Shown here one piece after another: positions 22,501 to 34,030 of a stretch of DNA of 64,000 nucleotides. The stretch lies in assembly GCA_033964015.1 (NCBI GenBank), contig CM066919.1:496001-560000 (forward strand), given 5' to 3'. The DNA comes from Scolanthus callimorphus (taxonomy: Eukaryota; Cnidaria; Anthozoa; Actiniaria; Edwardsiidae). Made by a program: the position numbers and the translations under genes. Numbering within the stretch: the stretch's first letter is position 1; every line of letters begins with the position of its first letter. Below the pieces are notes generated by a model, which saw only the letters and a program-made list of their open reading frames with translations, did no database searches and had not been told where the DNA came from.

Positions 22501-23289
22501 ATGTTGTAGAGTTCTAGCCCTTTCGTTTGTGAGCGATCTTCTGATAGACTTCCTCGTGTGTTTTGATACCAGTATTGTTTCATTAAGCTTAGTAATGGCT
22601 GCCAATATGTTTTGTTGCAAAACTATGTATGCGGAAAACATTGAATCTGTTTGCCTTAAAATGTTGGAATCATTTTTTCCAAATGTGGTACTTATGAATT
22701 AAACCCAATAATCCGAAGTTGTCACACGAATCAATTCTGTTACACGTTTCAACTCAATACATGTTTCTAATTTAAGTAATCATGCATGCAAGAAGTAGGC
22801 AAACCTCCATTCTTCTATGGCATCGAGAGTAATCCCACAGGATATGTCCTAATTTTTACCAAAGAAAGTTGTCGTGGCTAGTAACATGATTAAAGTGAAA
22901 ATTGATAGATATCGACTTGCTTTGATATAACATGGCAATAAAAATTCTCTAGACCAATTAGAATAAAAAAGAACAAAGGAGGAAGAATTAAGCCAGTTTG
23001 CCCACAAACAAAGTCTTTAAAAATTAAATATCCCATTTATGAGTACCACATGTGCTTGTCTCCCTAAAAATCATTTGAAAAGGTTCTAGCATATGCTACT
23101 GATTTTTGTGTCTAAGCCAATGAAATTGCCTATATTTCAAATGAAATTCCAGCATGCTTGCCCGTTCTTATACAGACCATTTACTAAATCGAGTCTCTGT
23201 CATTGAAGCCTTGATGAGACCTGAAATTATTCATCCCAGTTAGAATAAAACATTGTGTGAGAATGATGTCTCTGATGTCTTCTTTCAAG

Positions 23290-24007
23290 GATCTCTTTTG
23301 TAGTATTTTATCGCCAAGCCGTATGGACAGTCTGCCTTCCTAGAACTACAAATGTTGATGAACTTAAGAAACAGCTACATCTGTTAACAAAGGTTTCTCC
23401 GATGAACCAAAGGCTGTACTATGAAGACATCCTAGTAAGTCATTAACCTTGTGGCCTTTATAAATGACTTTTGTGACCACTTACTATAATTGGTATCCCA
23501 AGCTATAAACGTAGAATATTCATGTCCCTATATTTTTCTGACATGAGCAAAACCCATTTGGTTTTAGGGGATTTTACCCTAGATACTTCGTAGTGAATTT
23601 TTGGTACACTTCATCTGTATCTGGTCATCAGTGGTCGCATATAGGTGACATACAGTAGGACTCGTTCCTTACTTGACGACAGTCAATTAACAAATCAAAT
23701 ACAGTCTCCGTGACTGCACAGGTGTATGCAAACCGAGATGTGGTTACGAGAATTCGAGAGCAGATCCGTGTAAACACGAGCCACAGGCGATATTTTGCAC
23801 CTGCTCGAGAATGCATGGATGAGACGCTAAATTCTCCTTACAAATGAAAAGGCTGTATCAGCATAGAGTGATACTTGTAATTCGCTGACTTTGTATTTTG
23901 AGTTGTTTTATTTTTATTGCAGATTACATCTTCACGCAACTTAGCAGATTTTAAGTGTGACAAGGTCATGACATTGGCATTAGTAAAAGGCCCTGTACAT
24001 GGAGGGG
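23290..24007 (+). CDS. Ubiquitin-like domain exons (23290-23434 and 23923-24007)
   Basis: Two exons with good splice sites (TTTCAAG|, |GTAAGT; ATTGCAG|, |GTAAGT) join in phase to give about 75 residues with the ubiquitin pattern. A first strand is followed by TTNVDELKKQLHLLTKVSPM (the VKAKIQ helix equivalent), then NQRLYYEDIL (compare QQRLIFAGKQL in ubiquitin), then NLADFKCDKVMTLALV (compare TLSDYNIQKESTLHLV), and an end of HGGG where ubiquitin has RGG. Fold assignment is by motif reading. The GGG comes immediately before an exon junction and is followed by more protein, so maturation to a free Gly-Gly end would require cleavage. The same gene carries two cysteine peptidase domains that could do this, which is an inference. 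Confidence 0.72.
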
Positions 24008-24671
24008 GTAAGTTGTGACTATTTATGTTTTGTATGCATCATTCTGTTACTTGAACAAAATTTGATGAAATCAGACCAAATTTTACACAAAAAATTGGGA
24101 ATTAAACAAAAACAATTTAATGTACCAGTAGGAACTAATGAATAATTCATTTTCAGAATAATATATTTAAAACAGTCACTTAGGACTTGATGATGTACAT
24201 TATCTTAGAACAAAGTATGTGTCCATTTATTACTTGAACTGCTAGCGGTTGGTGTTTTACACAACAAAATAATACATCTACAATCAGCGACAAAAGTAGT
24301 TGAGAATTTTCCTTTGAAAATGCTTTTCCCCATTTCAACTGCAAGCGATGTCTTCTTGGCTTTAATCCCCCCTCCCCCTTATTCAATGTCGATGCCCAAC
24401 CACTAGCACGTTTGACAAAACAACATTGAGTTGGGGGAGGGGTTTTAACCAGAAGGGTAGCGGTTTATTTATGGAAACACAACATTTTTTAGTGTGGCGA
24501 TCTGTAACGATTGTAGACATAAAATTTTCAACAATTTATTCGGTGATTGTAGACTTTGAACACATTTTCCAAATTCCAAATACCAGTGTGTCTCAGTACA
24601 GTACAAGTAGTTTACAATGTGCAGCAATGGGTCTTCTAGGTGCTCATTTCTGTGATGCATCTTCATTTTAG
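24008..24671. other. Intron
   Basis: GTAAGT to TTTTAG, with exon phases matching on both sides. Near 24270-24560 there are inverted short motifs around CTACAATC / GATTGTAG and CCCTCCCC / GGGGAGG, probably a degraded foldback. No gene seen. Confidence 0.55.
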
Positions 24672-24930
24672 GGAAGGAAAAAGATGGTCCGTTTTCACAT
24701 CAAGCAGTCAATGAATGGTTGTGTGAGCACTACGAGAGAGATCCGTCAAGCTGCATTGCCAAAGAAGAACTGTTAAATGATGCTATTAACATCTTTAATG
24801 TTGAAGGAACAGCGAATAACAAAAGACAATTTTTTGAAATTCTCGGAAGACATGTTTTTGGGAAGAGTTCAGAGTTTAAGGATGTCCACCTCAAAGGAAA
24901 GAAGAAAATCAAAGGTCTGAAAAAACGAGC
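24672..24930 (+). CDS. RFX-like winged-helix domain of the large gene
   Basis: The exon opens at TTTTAG|GG and reads in phase from the Gly-Gly-Gly of the ubiquitin-like domain. About 75 residues resemble the RFX DNA-binding domain: AVNEWLCEHYERDPSSC (RFX: xxWLxxNYE), a hydrophobic helix, NNKRQFFEILGRHVF (RFX: xxFGKLIRxVF), then a strand ending VHLKGKKKIKGLK (RFX: RLGTRGxSKYHYxGLR). It would bind DNA. The match is by pattern only. The frame then shifts by one base in an A run at 24920-24925 into the repeat frame. Confidence 0.55.
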
Positions 24931-27120
24931 AAAACTAAAGATGTCCTTCAGAGTAAGGAAACTCAAGTGGAAGCCGCGGACCTGCTACAGAGTGAAGGAA
25001 CTCAAGTTAAAGCCGCAGACGTGCTAGAGAGTGAAAGAACTCAACTGGAAGTTGCAGATGTGCTTAAGCATGAAGGAACTCAAGTGGAAGCTGCAGATGT
25101 GCTTAAGAGTGAAGGAACTCAAGTGGAAGCTGCAGATGTGCTTAAGAGTGAAGGAACTCAAGTGGAAGTTGCAGATGTGCTTAAGAGTGAAGGAACTCAA
25201 GTGGAAGCTGCAGATGTGCTTAAGAGTGAAGGAACTCAAGTGGAAGCTGCAGATGTGCTTAAGAGTGAAGGAACTCAAGTGGAAGCTGCAGATCTGCTAA
25301 AAAGTGAAGGAACTCAAGTGGAAGCTGCAGATCTGCTTAAGAGTGAAGGACCTCAAGTAGAGGCTGCAGATGTGCTTAAGAGTGAACAAACTCAAGTGGA
25401 AGCTGCAGATGTGCTTAAGAGTGAAGGAACTCAAGTGCAAGCTGCAGATGTGCTTAAGAGTGAAGGAACTCAAGTGGAAGCTGCAGATGTGCTTAAGAGT
25501 GAAGGAACTCAAGTGGAAGCTGCAGATGTGCTTAAGAGTGAAGGAACTCAAGTGGAAGCTGTAGATGTGCTTAAGAGTGAACAAACTCAAGTGCAAGCTG
25601 CAGATGTGCTTAAGAGTGAAGGAACTCAAGTGCAAGCTGCAGATGTGCTTAAGAGTGAAGGAAAGCAAGTGGAAGCTGCAGATGTGCTTAAGAGTGAAGG
25701 AACTCAAGTGGAAGCTGCAGATGTGCTTAAGAGTGAAGGAACTCAAGTGGAAGCTGTAGATGTGCTTAAGAGTGAACAAACTCAAGTGCAAGCTGCAGAT
25801 GTGCTTAAGAGTGAAGGAACTGTAGTGGAAGCTTCAGATGTGCTTAAGAGTGAAGGAAAGCAAGTGGAAGCTGCAGATGTGCTTAAGAGTGAAGGAAAGC
25901 AAGTGGAAGCTGCAGATGTGCTTAAGAGTGAAGGAACTGAAGTGCAAGCTGCAGATGTGCTTAAGAGTGAAGGAACTCAAGTGGAAGCTGCAGATGTGCT
26001 TAAGAGTGAAGGAACTCAAGTGGAAGCTGCAGATGTGCTTAAGAGTGAAAGAACTGTAGTGGAAGCTGCAGATGTGCTTAAGAGTGAAGAAAAGCAAGTG
26101 GAAGCTGCAGATGTGCTTAAGAGTGAAGGAACTCAAGTGGAAGCTGCAGATGTGCTTAGGAGTGAACAAACTCAAGTGGAAGCTGCAGATGTGCTTAAGA
26201 GTGAACGAACTGAAATGGTAGCTGCAGATGTGCTAGGGAGGGAAAGAACTGAAGTGGAAGCCGCAGATGCGCTTAAGAGTGAACGAACTGAAGTGGTAGC
26301 TGCAGATGTGCTTAAGAGTGAAGGAACTCAAGTGGAAGCCGCAGATGTGCTTAAGAGTGAACGAACTGAAGTGGAAGCCGCAGATGTGCTAGGGAGTGAA
26401 AGAACTGAAGTGGAAGCCGCAGATGTGCTTAAGAGTGAACGAACTGAAGTGGAAGCCGCAGATGTGCTAGGGAGTGAAAGAACTGAAGTGGAAGCCGCAG
26501 ATGTGCTTAAGAGTGAACGAACTGAAGTGGTAGCTTCAGATGTGCTTAAGAGTGAACGAACTGAAGTTGTAGCTGCAGATGTGCTTAAGAGTGAACGAAC
26601 TGAAGTGGTAGCTGCAGATGTGCTTAAGAGTAAAGGAACTCAAGTGGTAGCTGCAGATGTGCTAGGGAGTGAAAGAACTCAACTGGGAGCGGCAGACGTG
26701 CTAGAGAGTGAAGGATCTCAAGTGGAAGCTGCAGATGTGCTTAACAGTGAACGAACTCAAGTGGAAACCGCAGATGTGCTTGAGAGTGAAGGAACTCAAG
26801 TGGAAGCCGCAAATGTGCTTAAGAGTGAAGGAACTCAAGTGGAAGCTGCAGATGTGCTTAAGAGTGAAGGACCTCAAGTGGAAGCTGCAGATGTGCTTAA
26901 GAGTGAAGGAACTCAAGTGGTAGCTGCAGATGTGCTAGGGAGTGAAAGAACTCAACTGGGAGCCGCAGACGTGCTAGAGAGTGAAGGATCTCAAGTGGAA
27001 GCTGCAGATGTGCTTAAGAGTGAACGAACTCAAGTGGAAGCCGCAGATGTGCTTGAGAATGAAGGATTTCAAGTGGAAGCTGTAGACGTGCTAGATAGTA
27101 AAGGAATTGAAGTAAAAGCT
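24931..27120 (+). CDS. 13-residue repeat domain, about 55 copies
   Basis: A continuous open frame of tandem VEAADVLKSEGTQ units (39 bases each) with acidic and occasional basic variants (SERTEVVAADVL, GSERTE). The pattern VxxADVLxSE predicts amphipathic, charged helix. Units run from about 24937 and fade after 27080 into VEAVDVLDSKGIEVKAADMH. Homogenised blocks show recent expansion, and copy number probably varies between individuals. Function unknown. A linker between the DNA-binding and catalytic halves is one possibility. Antisense and third-frame ORFs across the array are by-products of the repeat. Confidence 0.9.
24937..27110. repeat. 39-bp coding minisatellite
   Basis: Consensus GTGGAAGCTGCAGATGTGCT + TAAGAGTGAAGGAACTCAA. 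Because 39 is a multiple of three, gain or loss of units keeps the frame. Local higher-order patterns are visible, such as GAGTGAACGAACTGAAGTGG blocks at 26180-26620. Confidence 0.95.
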
Positions 27121-28813
27121 GCAGACATGCACAATAAGGAAGACGTGCTCAAGAGGGAAAGAACTCGACACACAGACATGCTCGAGAGCGAAGAAACGCA
27201 AGTAGAAGGCGCAGAGGATTTCGAGAGCGAGAAAATTCCACGAGAAGGAGCAGTCAAGCTTAGTAGCGAAGAGCTGTCAGATTCAAGTGTGATGGACCCC
27301 CCAACGAATAACGAAAATGATTCAGATAGCAGTATTAAAAGAACACAAGAACTCTCCGCTTGTATAATTGCCAGTTCTGAAAGCATGTTTTGTAACAAGG
27401 TATTACTTCAAAAGCGACAATGGGACAATGCAAACATAAAGGATTTGATGCCTAAAGATCTTGATTGCAAGAACTTTCAAGACTTCTTGAGTGATGCTGT
27501 ACCGATGCCATCATTGAGGGCAAAAAATAAAGAGAGGATGCATATTTATCAATTGTCGACATACTCAGAGAGCCATTTTAACAACTGCATGAGAGCATTC
27601 CTCATCAGGCGTTTCCTCCTATCAAAGTCTGCAACCAGGCAGCAAGAGATTTTGCATTAACCTTCGAAAGTGATATTCTACCACAGTTCACTGCCACATG
27701 TCATAGCGCTGTCAGGAACAGAAACAGATTCTCCATACAGTGTGTGGTATGTCCCCTTTATCAGGATAGATGTATCAAACAAGGAATCTTTTCTAAAACA
27801 TCAAATACTGGTGATCTAGACGGCATCTCCCAAACAATTGTACATCACAAGTTCCATCTTCACCAATCGGCATTAGCCTTCTTTAGTGGCTCTTCTGTAC
27901 CATATCAACAAACAGAATTGCAACCTGCAGTCAATAAGGAGAAGCAGTACCAGAGAACCATTTTTCAGGCCTTGAAACTCACTGTTCCAGATAGTAAAGT
28001 CACAGAATGTCTCGGATTCATAGAAAATCAAGATATAATATCATCATACAAGGAAACTTGTGGGATACGAAAAACTACAGCCAAGACGGTGTTTGAGAAG
28101 GAAAGAAGTAGCGGCAAGTTCCAGTGTTTTCGCCAGGCTGGACATGAAAAGTGCATAACATACCAGGGCTGGAAACAAATACACAAAGAAGAAGCTGAAA
28201 AGTTGACAGAGAGAAGATCAAACAGAGCAACTTATGTTGTGGTTAATAAAAGAATTCATTATGATGGAAACCTCATCCAAATTGATGCCGCTCTCAAAAG
28301 CTTAGATCCACCTTGTACAGGCAAACCAAGTGGGAATGCCAAGCACCCATTTACTTGTCATAACTGCTACAAGCTACAGCATTATTTCTTAGATCTGCAC
28401 AAGAAAAGATTACAATCAAGGCTGAAACAAGGAGATAGATTAGGGAAGAAAGGCTTCCGTGATGATTATGCAACATCAAGTGAATTAAAGGATAAACTGA
28501 AATCTGTAACTGCTGAGCGAAAAACATTGCAGAATACTGTTGTCCAGTTGAGAAAGCAACAGAAAGATGTCCTGGGATGGGAAGAAATGCTGCATAACAG
28601 CTGCAAGCAAGACTACCAAGAAAAGTTAATTGTCGACTTACTATCGTTATTTAAGGCAGACATTGATGTGAGGAAACCTGTGCAAGTGACAGTGCTCACC
28701 AATCTTGTTGGGAAGCTAAAGAGTAACAACAACCATAGCTACATACCACTGATTAAAACAATTGCTAAGCTTCACAAGACTCGACTTGGGAAGCTAACTA
28801 TGATTTGTTAAGT
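27121..28813 (+). CDS. Large gene, central region with zinc motif and coiled coil
   Basis: Continues the exon. An acidic region, then ANIKDLMPKDLDCKNFQDFL, a Cys-rich stretch (QCVVCPLYQDRC near 27740), a possible metal site FTCHNCYKLQHYFLDLHKKR near 28350, and a likely coiled coil (SELKDKLKSVTAERKTLQNT onward, near 28480-28580). The frame changes by one base near 27612-27620 and near 28791, each consistent with a lost base in a short run. The exon ends LLS|GTGAGT at 28813. The arrangement resembles the N-terminal half of transposase-like proteins common in cnidarian genomes, from memory and not searched. Confidence 0.7.
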
Positions 28814-29337
28814 GTGAGTATGAGTAGTGCTTCAACAGGGGGGTGCGAACTTTTTTTGCGACTGCCCAATTTAGCAAACAAAAGTTGTTATTGCCAATAT
28901 TGTTTGGCCACTTTGTCAACTAAATCATGGTGTGGAAAAATCTGTGCTTGTTTCTCATTGTAGAAACGTGGGGCTTTCTGAAAGGATGTGGATTTGATAA
29001 GCTCTGTGTTGGGTTTCAGTCAAAAGACATGAGGCGTGCCCCCTAGAGTCGAATGTTCAATTCATTATTCCAGTATTGATTCCATTCAATCCAAAAATGC
29101 ATTTTTCAATTCATATTAAAAATGTTAAATGCTCAATTTTTGATTTCTGAATAAGCAATTGTTCACCCAGAGTAATATTGAATTTACAGCTCTGTATCAG
29201 ATTGTCCGTTAGCAAAATGTACTGTTTGAGTTGGCAAAATGTAACCATGTTTGTGTTCCAAGATGAATGATCAATTCCCAATACTGCTGATACTGCAAAG
29301 TGTATTCTGCACTGATAAAACTCAATTTATTCTTCAG
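28814..29337. other. Intron
   Basis: GTGAGT to TCTTCAG. Near 28845 it has GGTGCGAACTTTTTTTGCGA, shared with 21450-21490. Otherwise no feature. Confidence 0.55.
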
Positions 29338-29492
29338 AGTGTGTTTGGCCTTCCCTGCAGTACGACCTGCGATAATTACATGCCAAAAGAAAAACTTCAA
29401 CCGGGATTCAACCATGATGTCATCGAACAGGCATCCCAGATGTACGAGAATGGGCCAGTGATTGAAGCAAGTGACGAAGCAAGGGCTCTGAG
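29338..29492 (+). CDS. Large gene, exon encoding FGLPCSTT
   Basis: Exon between TTCTTCAG and GTAAAA, phase 0 in and two bases over. It encodes SVFGLPCSTTCDNYMPKEKL and a helical, acidic end. The junction with 28813 is in phase once the upstream shift near 28791 is allowed. No catalytic motif is visible. It probably belongs to the transposase-like core. Confidence 0.7.
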
Positions 29493-30028
29493 GTAAAATC
29501 TGATTTTAATGACTCAGATGACTCGATACAGGGAGGCCATGGAGGTGGAGGGATTACGAGACACAACTGCATTTATTGTCAACTTTGGTCATTTTGACAC
29601 TTAGGGGATTTTATTTTATTTTATTTTTAGGGTGCATTCGTTTTAAATTATCCCGGAAAACGTTCTCTTGAGAAACTTGAAAACCTGTTCGATTGACTCG
29701 CTGTTGCGATTTTGGAAGATCTGAAACAGCTTTCAAGCTTCTACTCAGGCGAGTAGAAAGTTTGGAAAACATTTCCGGAAAATTGTCTTTTTCCAACAAG
29801 AGAGTCAATCGAACGTACCCATAGCATTGTGCCAAACTAGAAATTTGTAATATCCAGGTATAACGAAATTCATGGTCTAAACCCTATAGCAAGACTGACT
29901 TTCCAGGTGATCCAAGTAGCGACTAGCATCCCTGCAGTTACATATTTTTTTGTAGGAATCATGCAAATACCTTTAACCACTAATTTGATATGAAGCTCTT
30001 GTCAAGTGATGCCATTTATGGATTTCAG
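29493..30028. other. Intron with a MITE
   Basis: Contains the 29630-29820 foldback. The rest holds a (TTTTA)n run near 29610 and nothing coding. Confidence 0.5.
29630..29820. mobile_element. 191-bp MITE-like foldback
   Basis: Ends GGGTGCATTCG and CGAACGTACCC (imperfect inverted). Inner TTCGATTGACTC / GAGTCAATCGAA and CCGGAAAA-type arms also pair. No ORF of note. Confidence 0.7.
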
Positions 30029-30150
30029 ATTCCTTCAAGCAGTACAAAATAGAGATGGAGAGGTGGCTTTGATTGGAAAGTGCTGGAATCCTGATGTTGA
30101 CACATGGAAAAGTGAAATTGTAGGAGTTCCTAAAAAAGATGAAACAAAAG
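30029..30150 (+). CDS. Large gene, short exon
   Basis: Exon between GATTTCAG and GTAGAT. The codon split from the previous exon completes as Arg. It encodes FLQAVQNRDGEVALIGKCWN and WKSEIVGVPKKDETK. It leaves one base that joins in phase with 32400. The length and motif style fit the same transposase-like protein. No domain name can be given. Confidence 0.72.
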
Positions 30151-30221
30151 GTAGATCTATTTACAGGTTAAGTGATATTTCCTGCTGTAAGTATATTTAA
30201 CGGCGAGGGAGCCTGAGGTGA

Positions 30222-32107
30222 ATAATTGTTTTAGTATAATTACTCAAGCGTCTATCGATTTTCGGCTCTCGTGATAATGCGCGCGATCCCCAAATTCTTT
30301 CAATGTTTTATTATATGGCAACGATAGTACGCGTGCTCTGCGTGGCTGTTAAAAGGTGATGAAATCCGGGCATGACCTCTCACAAATCTCGTAATGACCT
30401 CGCAGTTCACGACTTAAAAAATCTCATCTCCTTGAAATGAAATTCAAAAATAAGAATTTCAGCGAAATTCACAAATAGCAGCAAAAGGTAAAGGCTACAA
30501 GTAAAGTCAAAATTTATTAGGAATTCAAGAAACTTGTAAGCTAAAAATAATAACATAAAGCGAGTTCAAACTTTGTGCTTACCGATAACTGATAGTGAAG
30601 TCGTTCATTTATTTCTCCATCTCGTTGAGTTAAATTCATTACTTGACATCCCCTTTTGCACAAAACCCATTCCTGAATATATAGTCGGCTAAAATAACCA
30701 TTGCAACTTTCTGTCATTATCAATCCTGTTCAATCCAGTTCTGGCTCCCTGTTGTAGATCCAATTTTCTGTTATTAGCAATCCTGTTCAATCCAGTTCTG
30801 GCTCCCTGTTGTAGATTTCAAATGAGTTTTCGAAGAACACGTTTTGCAGCTTTTACGAAACTAAAGTTGTTTTTCTTGAAAACGTAAGCTTAAGGCGGAT
30901 CGACACAGTAATTTTGTACCCATGCCAACCAATTTGGAAGCTCTCATATAAAAGCGGTTGATTTCTATCTGCAGCCAATATAACATACATACTACCCACA
31001 GACTGAAATGCATGTCAGTACAAAAGTTGGGGAAATCGGAGTTAGTATCACGTTACAATTAGGCCACGCCTATTTCTACTCTTACCCCAGTTTCAGGCTG
31101 TACCAACATCTTTTTTCGAAAAATGCTCTACGGTTACTAAAATTTGACTGATTGCCTACGTGTAACCGAAGTTTGACTAAATTCTACAAGCCCGATCTGA
31201 AGATATTTTAGAAACTATAAATCAGGACTTCCAGTGTTATGAATTAACATGACAGAGTTTTGTACTTCATGGTTATAAATTGAAAGTTTCTATAACTCAT
31301 TCTATGTGTGTATGTTTAAGGAAGGTCATGCTTTTTATTAGAATTAAATATTTCTTTGCGATTTCGAAAAGGACACAAGTGTAAGTATCAACATGGCCCC
31401 ACCCATCAGCTTACTGTGAAATTTAGGCGTACTTTTATGAAATTTGGACCGATTTGAAAAATCGTAATTTTTTTTCTCACTTCAAATTGTTGGACGATTC
31501 CCATTGATAAATGTAAAGTTTGTCTCCAGCGTTTCATATTCGCGTTTGGCTGATGCGTTTTACATTTCTATATTTTTCGAAATCGCAAAATAATATTTAA
31601 TTTCAATCAAAAGCATGACCTTCCTTGAACAATTACAAATAGATTAAGCTATAAAAACCTTCAATTTATAACCATAAAGTACCAAACTCTGACATAATTA
31701 TTCACTTCACTGAATTTTACATAAATTATAGCCATGATTTATAAATCCTAAACTATCTGCAGATCGGGCTTGTAGAATTTAATCAAACGTCGGTTACACG
31801 GAGGCAACCACTCAATCTCGAGGTACCGTTTTGGAGAGAAAGTGCCATATAACATACAACTTACTAACCTCGGCCGTTCGGTCATTACGAGAAATATTAA
31901 ACCTCAGATTTGGCGCATCAACCTCGCCGAAGACGGACCGGTTGATACACCAAAGTCTCGGTTTGATATTCTCTGTAATGATCTCACCATCGGTTAGAAA
32001 GTAGTACATATTCACCTATAGGTGAATATAGCAAAATGGGGCGAATGTCTCGACCATTCAGCGCGCGGAATCGCTTTGAGTAATTATACTAAAATACAAT
32101 ATTCAAC
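30222..32107. mobile_element. 1.9 kb foldback element in the intron
   Basis: TTTTAGTATAATTACTCAAG near 30231 is inverted near 32070-32095 (CTTTGAGTAATTATACTAAA). The ends are therefore paired and about 1.9 kb apart. The interior includes a second foldback (30896-31835). No transposase. Confidence 0.7.
30896..31835. mobile_element. Foldback element, copy 1
   Basis: Two arms around a centre near 31520: for example TAACCGAAGTTTGACTAAAT near 31164 is inverted near 31775, and AAGGAAGGTCATGCTTTT near 31318 is inverted near 31608. A second copy in the opposite sense lies at 40640-41840, sharing CCATGCCAACCAATTTTGAA and CTCTCATATAAAAGC at the outer end. Confidence 0.75.
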
Positions 32108-32399
32108 TAGCTACAAAAAACTGGATTACGAGAAGTGAATCGATGCCATTTAAATGAAATTGTGTGTAACCCAATTGTTTTTATCCTAAGCTGCAAAATA
32201 TTGTGATTATATTGATATGATGTACATAAAATCTGTGATGCTCAGTGATATGATACATTCCTAGAAAAAAATACTAAATTGTCAAAAATTATATATCTGT
32301 GACCCTGACACCCAAGCTAAGTTCCATCACAAGCAGAGTTATATAATTTGTTCTGCTGCCCATTATTTATTTCATTCGAAATTGCATTTTGCATTTTAG

Positions 32400-34030
32400 G
32401 TGATACAGATGACTTTGCTGCCTTAAAGCGAGTGGTAGATGACATCATCGCAAACAAGCAACTAGCTTCTAGTGTTTCTATTCACAACCTGTGCAACCTT
32501 ACAGGTGAAAAAGCAAAGCCATTAGTATACCTAATGTGGCCTACACCAAGCAAAGGTTATAGTGGCTCTCATCTCCTAAAAATATGGAGCAAGGTCAGGG
32601 AAGACTGTGCCAGAACAAATGTTCACCTCATCGGCCACTCTGTTGACTCAGCTGGGTTTTCTTTGTCGGCATCCGTCCAGCTTATGACTCCAACAGTAGC
32701 AGCAGTCATTGAAGGAATACGGTACTTAGGCCTTGGGGTTCCTGATGAACGATTTGTTGCCCCATACTTTTGGAAGCTACCAAGCATTGCATATATGGAC
32801 TATGACCACCTTAAAAGAACATTTATGCGTGTCCTCAAGTATAAAACACGAAATTTGACATTCTTCAAAGATTCACGTGGAAGTGCAGTGGCCACTGTCA
32901 ATCACCTTCAGGAACTTATGCATGTATGTAAGGAGAATGGTCAAAGCGTGCCATTTTCTGCAAACGATCTTCTCCTTATAAGCTTCTTTGATCAACGCCC
33001 AGATACTGCCAATAAAATATTTACACTTGAAGTTGCTGATATGTTGCACAAGTATGTCAAGGGATCAGAAGGAACCTGTCTGTACATTACTGCGGTATAT
33101 CTCTTAACCGAGCCATTTTTCAATGCAAGTTTCGGTTCTCCAGAAGAAATACAGAAGGCCCTATCGACGGGAATCACCATATTAAGATTCTGGAAGCGAT
33201 ATCTTGAAATAAAAAAATGAGACTACACTCGCAAGCTAATGCTGCCAAAATAAAAGAAAGAAGAGGAAACTTTGCTACTTATGGAGCATACACTACTTCA
33301 GAACTTCTCTTCTCGGCTGGTTCACAACACTGCCTTGCGATGTACTTACATTTTCAACACCTTGGTCCAGCAGCATGCTCACCACATCGGTCTGGAACAA
33401 TAACTACTGAGAAGATAATTGGACAGCTGCAGGGAAAGACAAATCAACTTCAGTCATTAGACACGTCGCCGACGTATGCTGACATGATAAATAAAACCAA
33501 AGACTTGGCATTTATCACTGAAGCCTTGTCAGAATTATCGTCATGTGAAGGTATCAGAATCCCAGCAACAAGCAATAGAAAATTGTCACACTTTAAAGTT
33601 CAGAACAGCAGCCAAGTTTCATACAATTATCCAAGCACCTACCATGAATTTCTCGAAAGGCAGCAGTCTATGCACAGGGCTGGAATCAAACAGGCACAGG
33701 AGTTGATAAGAAAATATCTGTCCAGTGAATTTGAGATCACACTAAGAGCTAAAGCATGTTGGGAAACACCTTACAATTTTTCGAAACCTAACGACATGGT
33801 CATTATCAAGGAACCACCATCATATGATAAATTGAACGTTTCTCTTGATTCAAATGCTATGACAAGTGTTATGGAGGAAATGACACTGGAGAACATTGTT
33901 GATGCTGAAGAGTCCTTGATAAGGCCACCTCGAATTGATGAAGCTGATGACGTGCCCCCTGTGACTATAGATGATGTAGATGATTCCGAAGATGAGAAGC
34001 TCCACATTTCTGATACACAGCCGAAGGGAC
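32400..34030 (+). CDS. Large gene, DDE transposase-like region
   Basis: The terminal exon begins at CATTTTAG|G in phase. The region shows an RNase H-like transposase layout. LIGHSVDSAGFSLS near 32632-32680 carries a candidate first Asp (32644-32646), followed by LGLGVPDERFVAPYFWKLPS. A long helical insert follows, then SGTITTEKIIGQLQGKTNQL near 33391 with a candidate Glu (33409-33411). Assignment of catalytic residues is inference. The superfamily is not recognised. The frame shifts by one base in a seven-A run at 33211-33217. An acidic tail (near 33930-34010) follows. Confidence 0.6.

Larger units (their letters stand above)
21679..23289. other. Intron with two palindromic elements
   Basis: Between matching splice sites of the large gene. 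It contains the hairpins at 22058-22113 and 22362-22500. The remainder has no supported feature. Confidence 0.55.
30151..32399. other. Long intron filled by nested foldback elements
   Basis: GTAGAT to CATTTTAG. Nearly all of it is the 30222-32107 element. The remainder is AT-rich without features. Confidence 0.6.

Noticed and set aside
25024..26916. Long antisense and third-frame ORFs with Ser/Phe/Leu/Lys repeats
   Set aside because: They are other readings of the 39-bp minisatellite, whose period keeps all frames open. The sense VEAADVLKSEGTQ frame joins coding exons on both sides.
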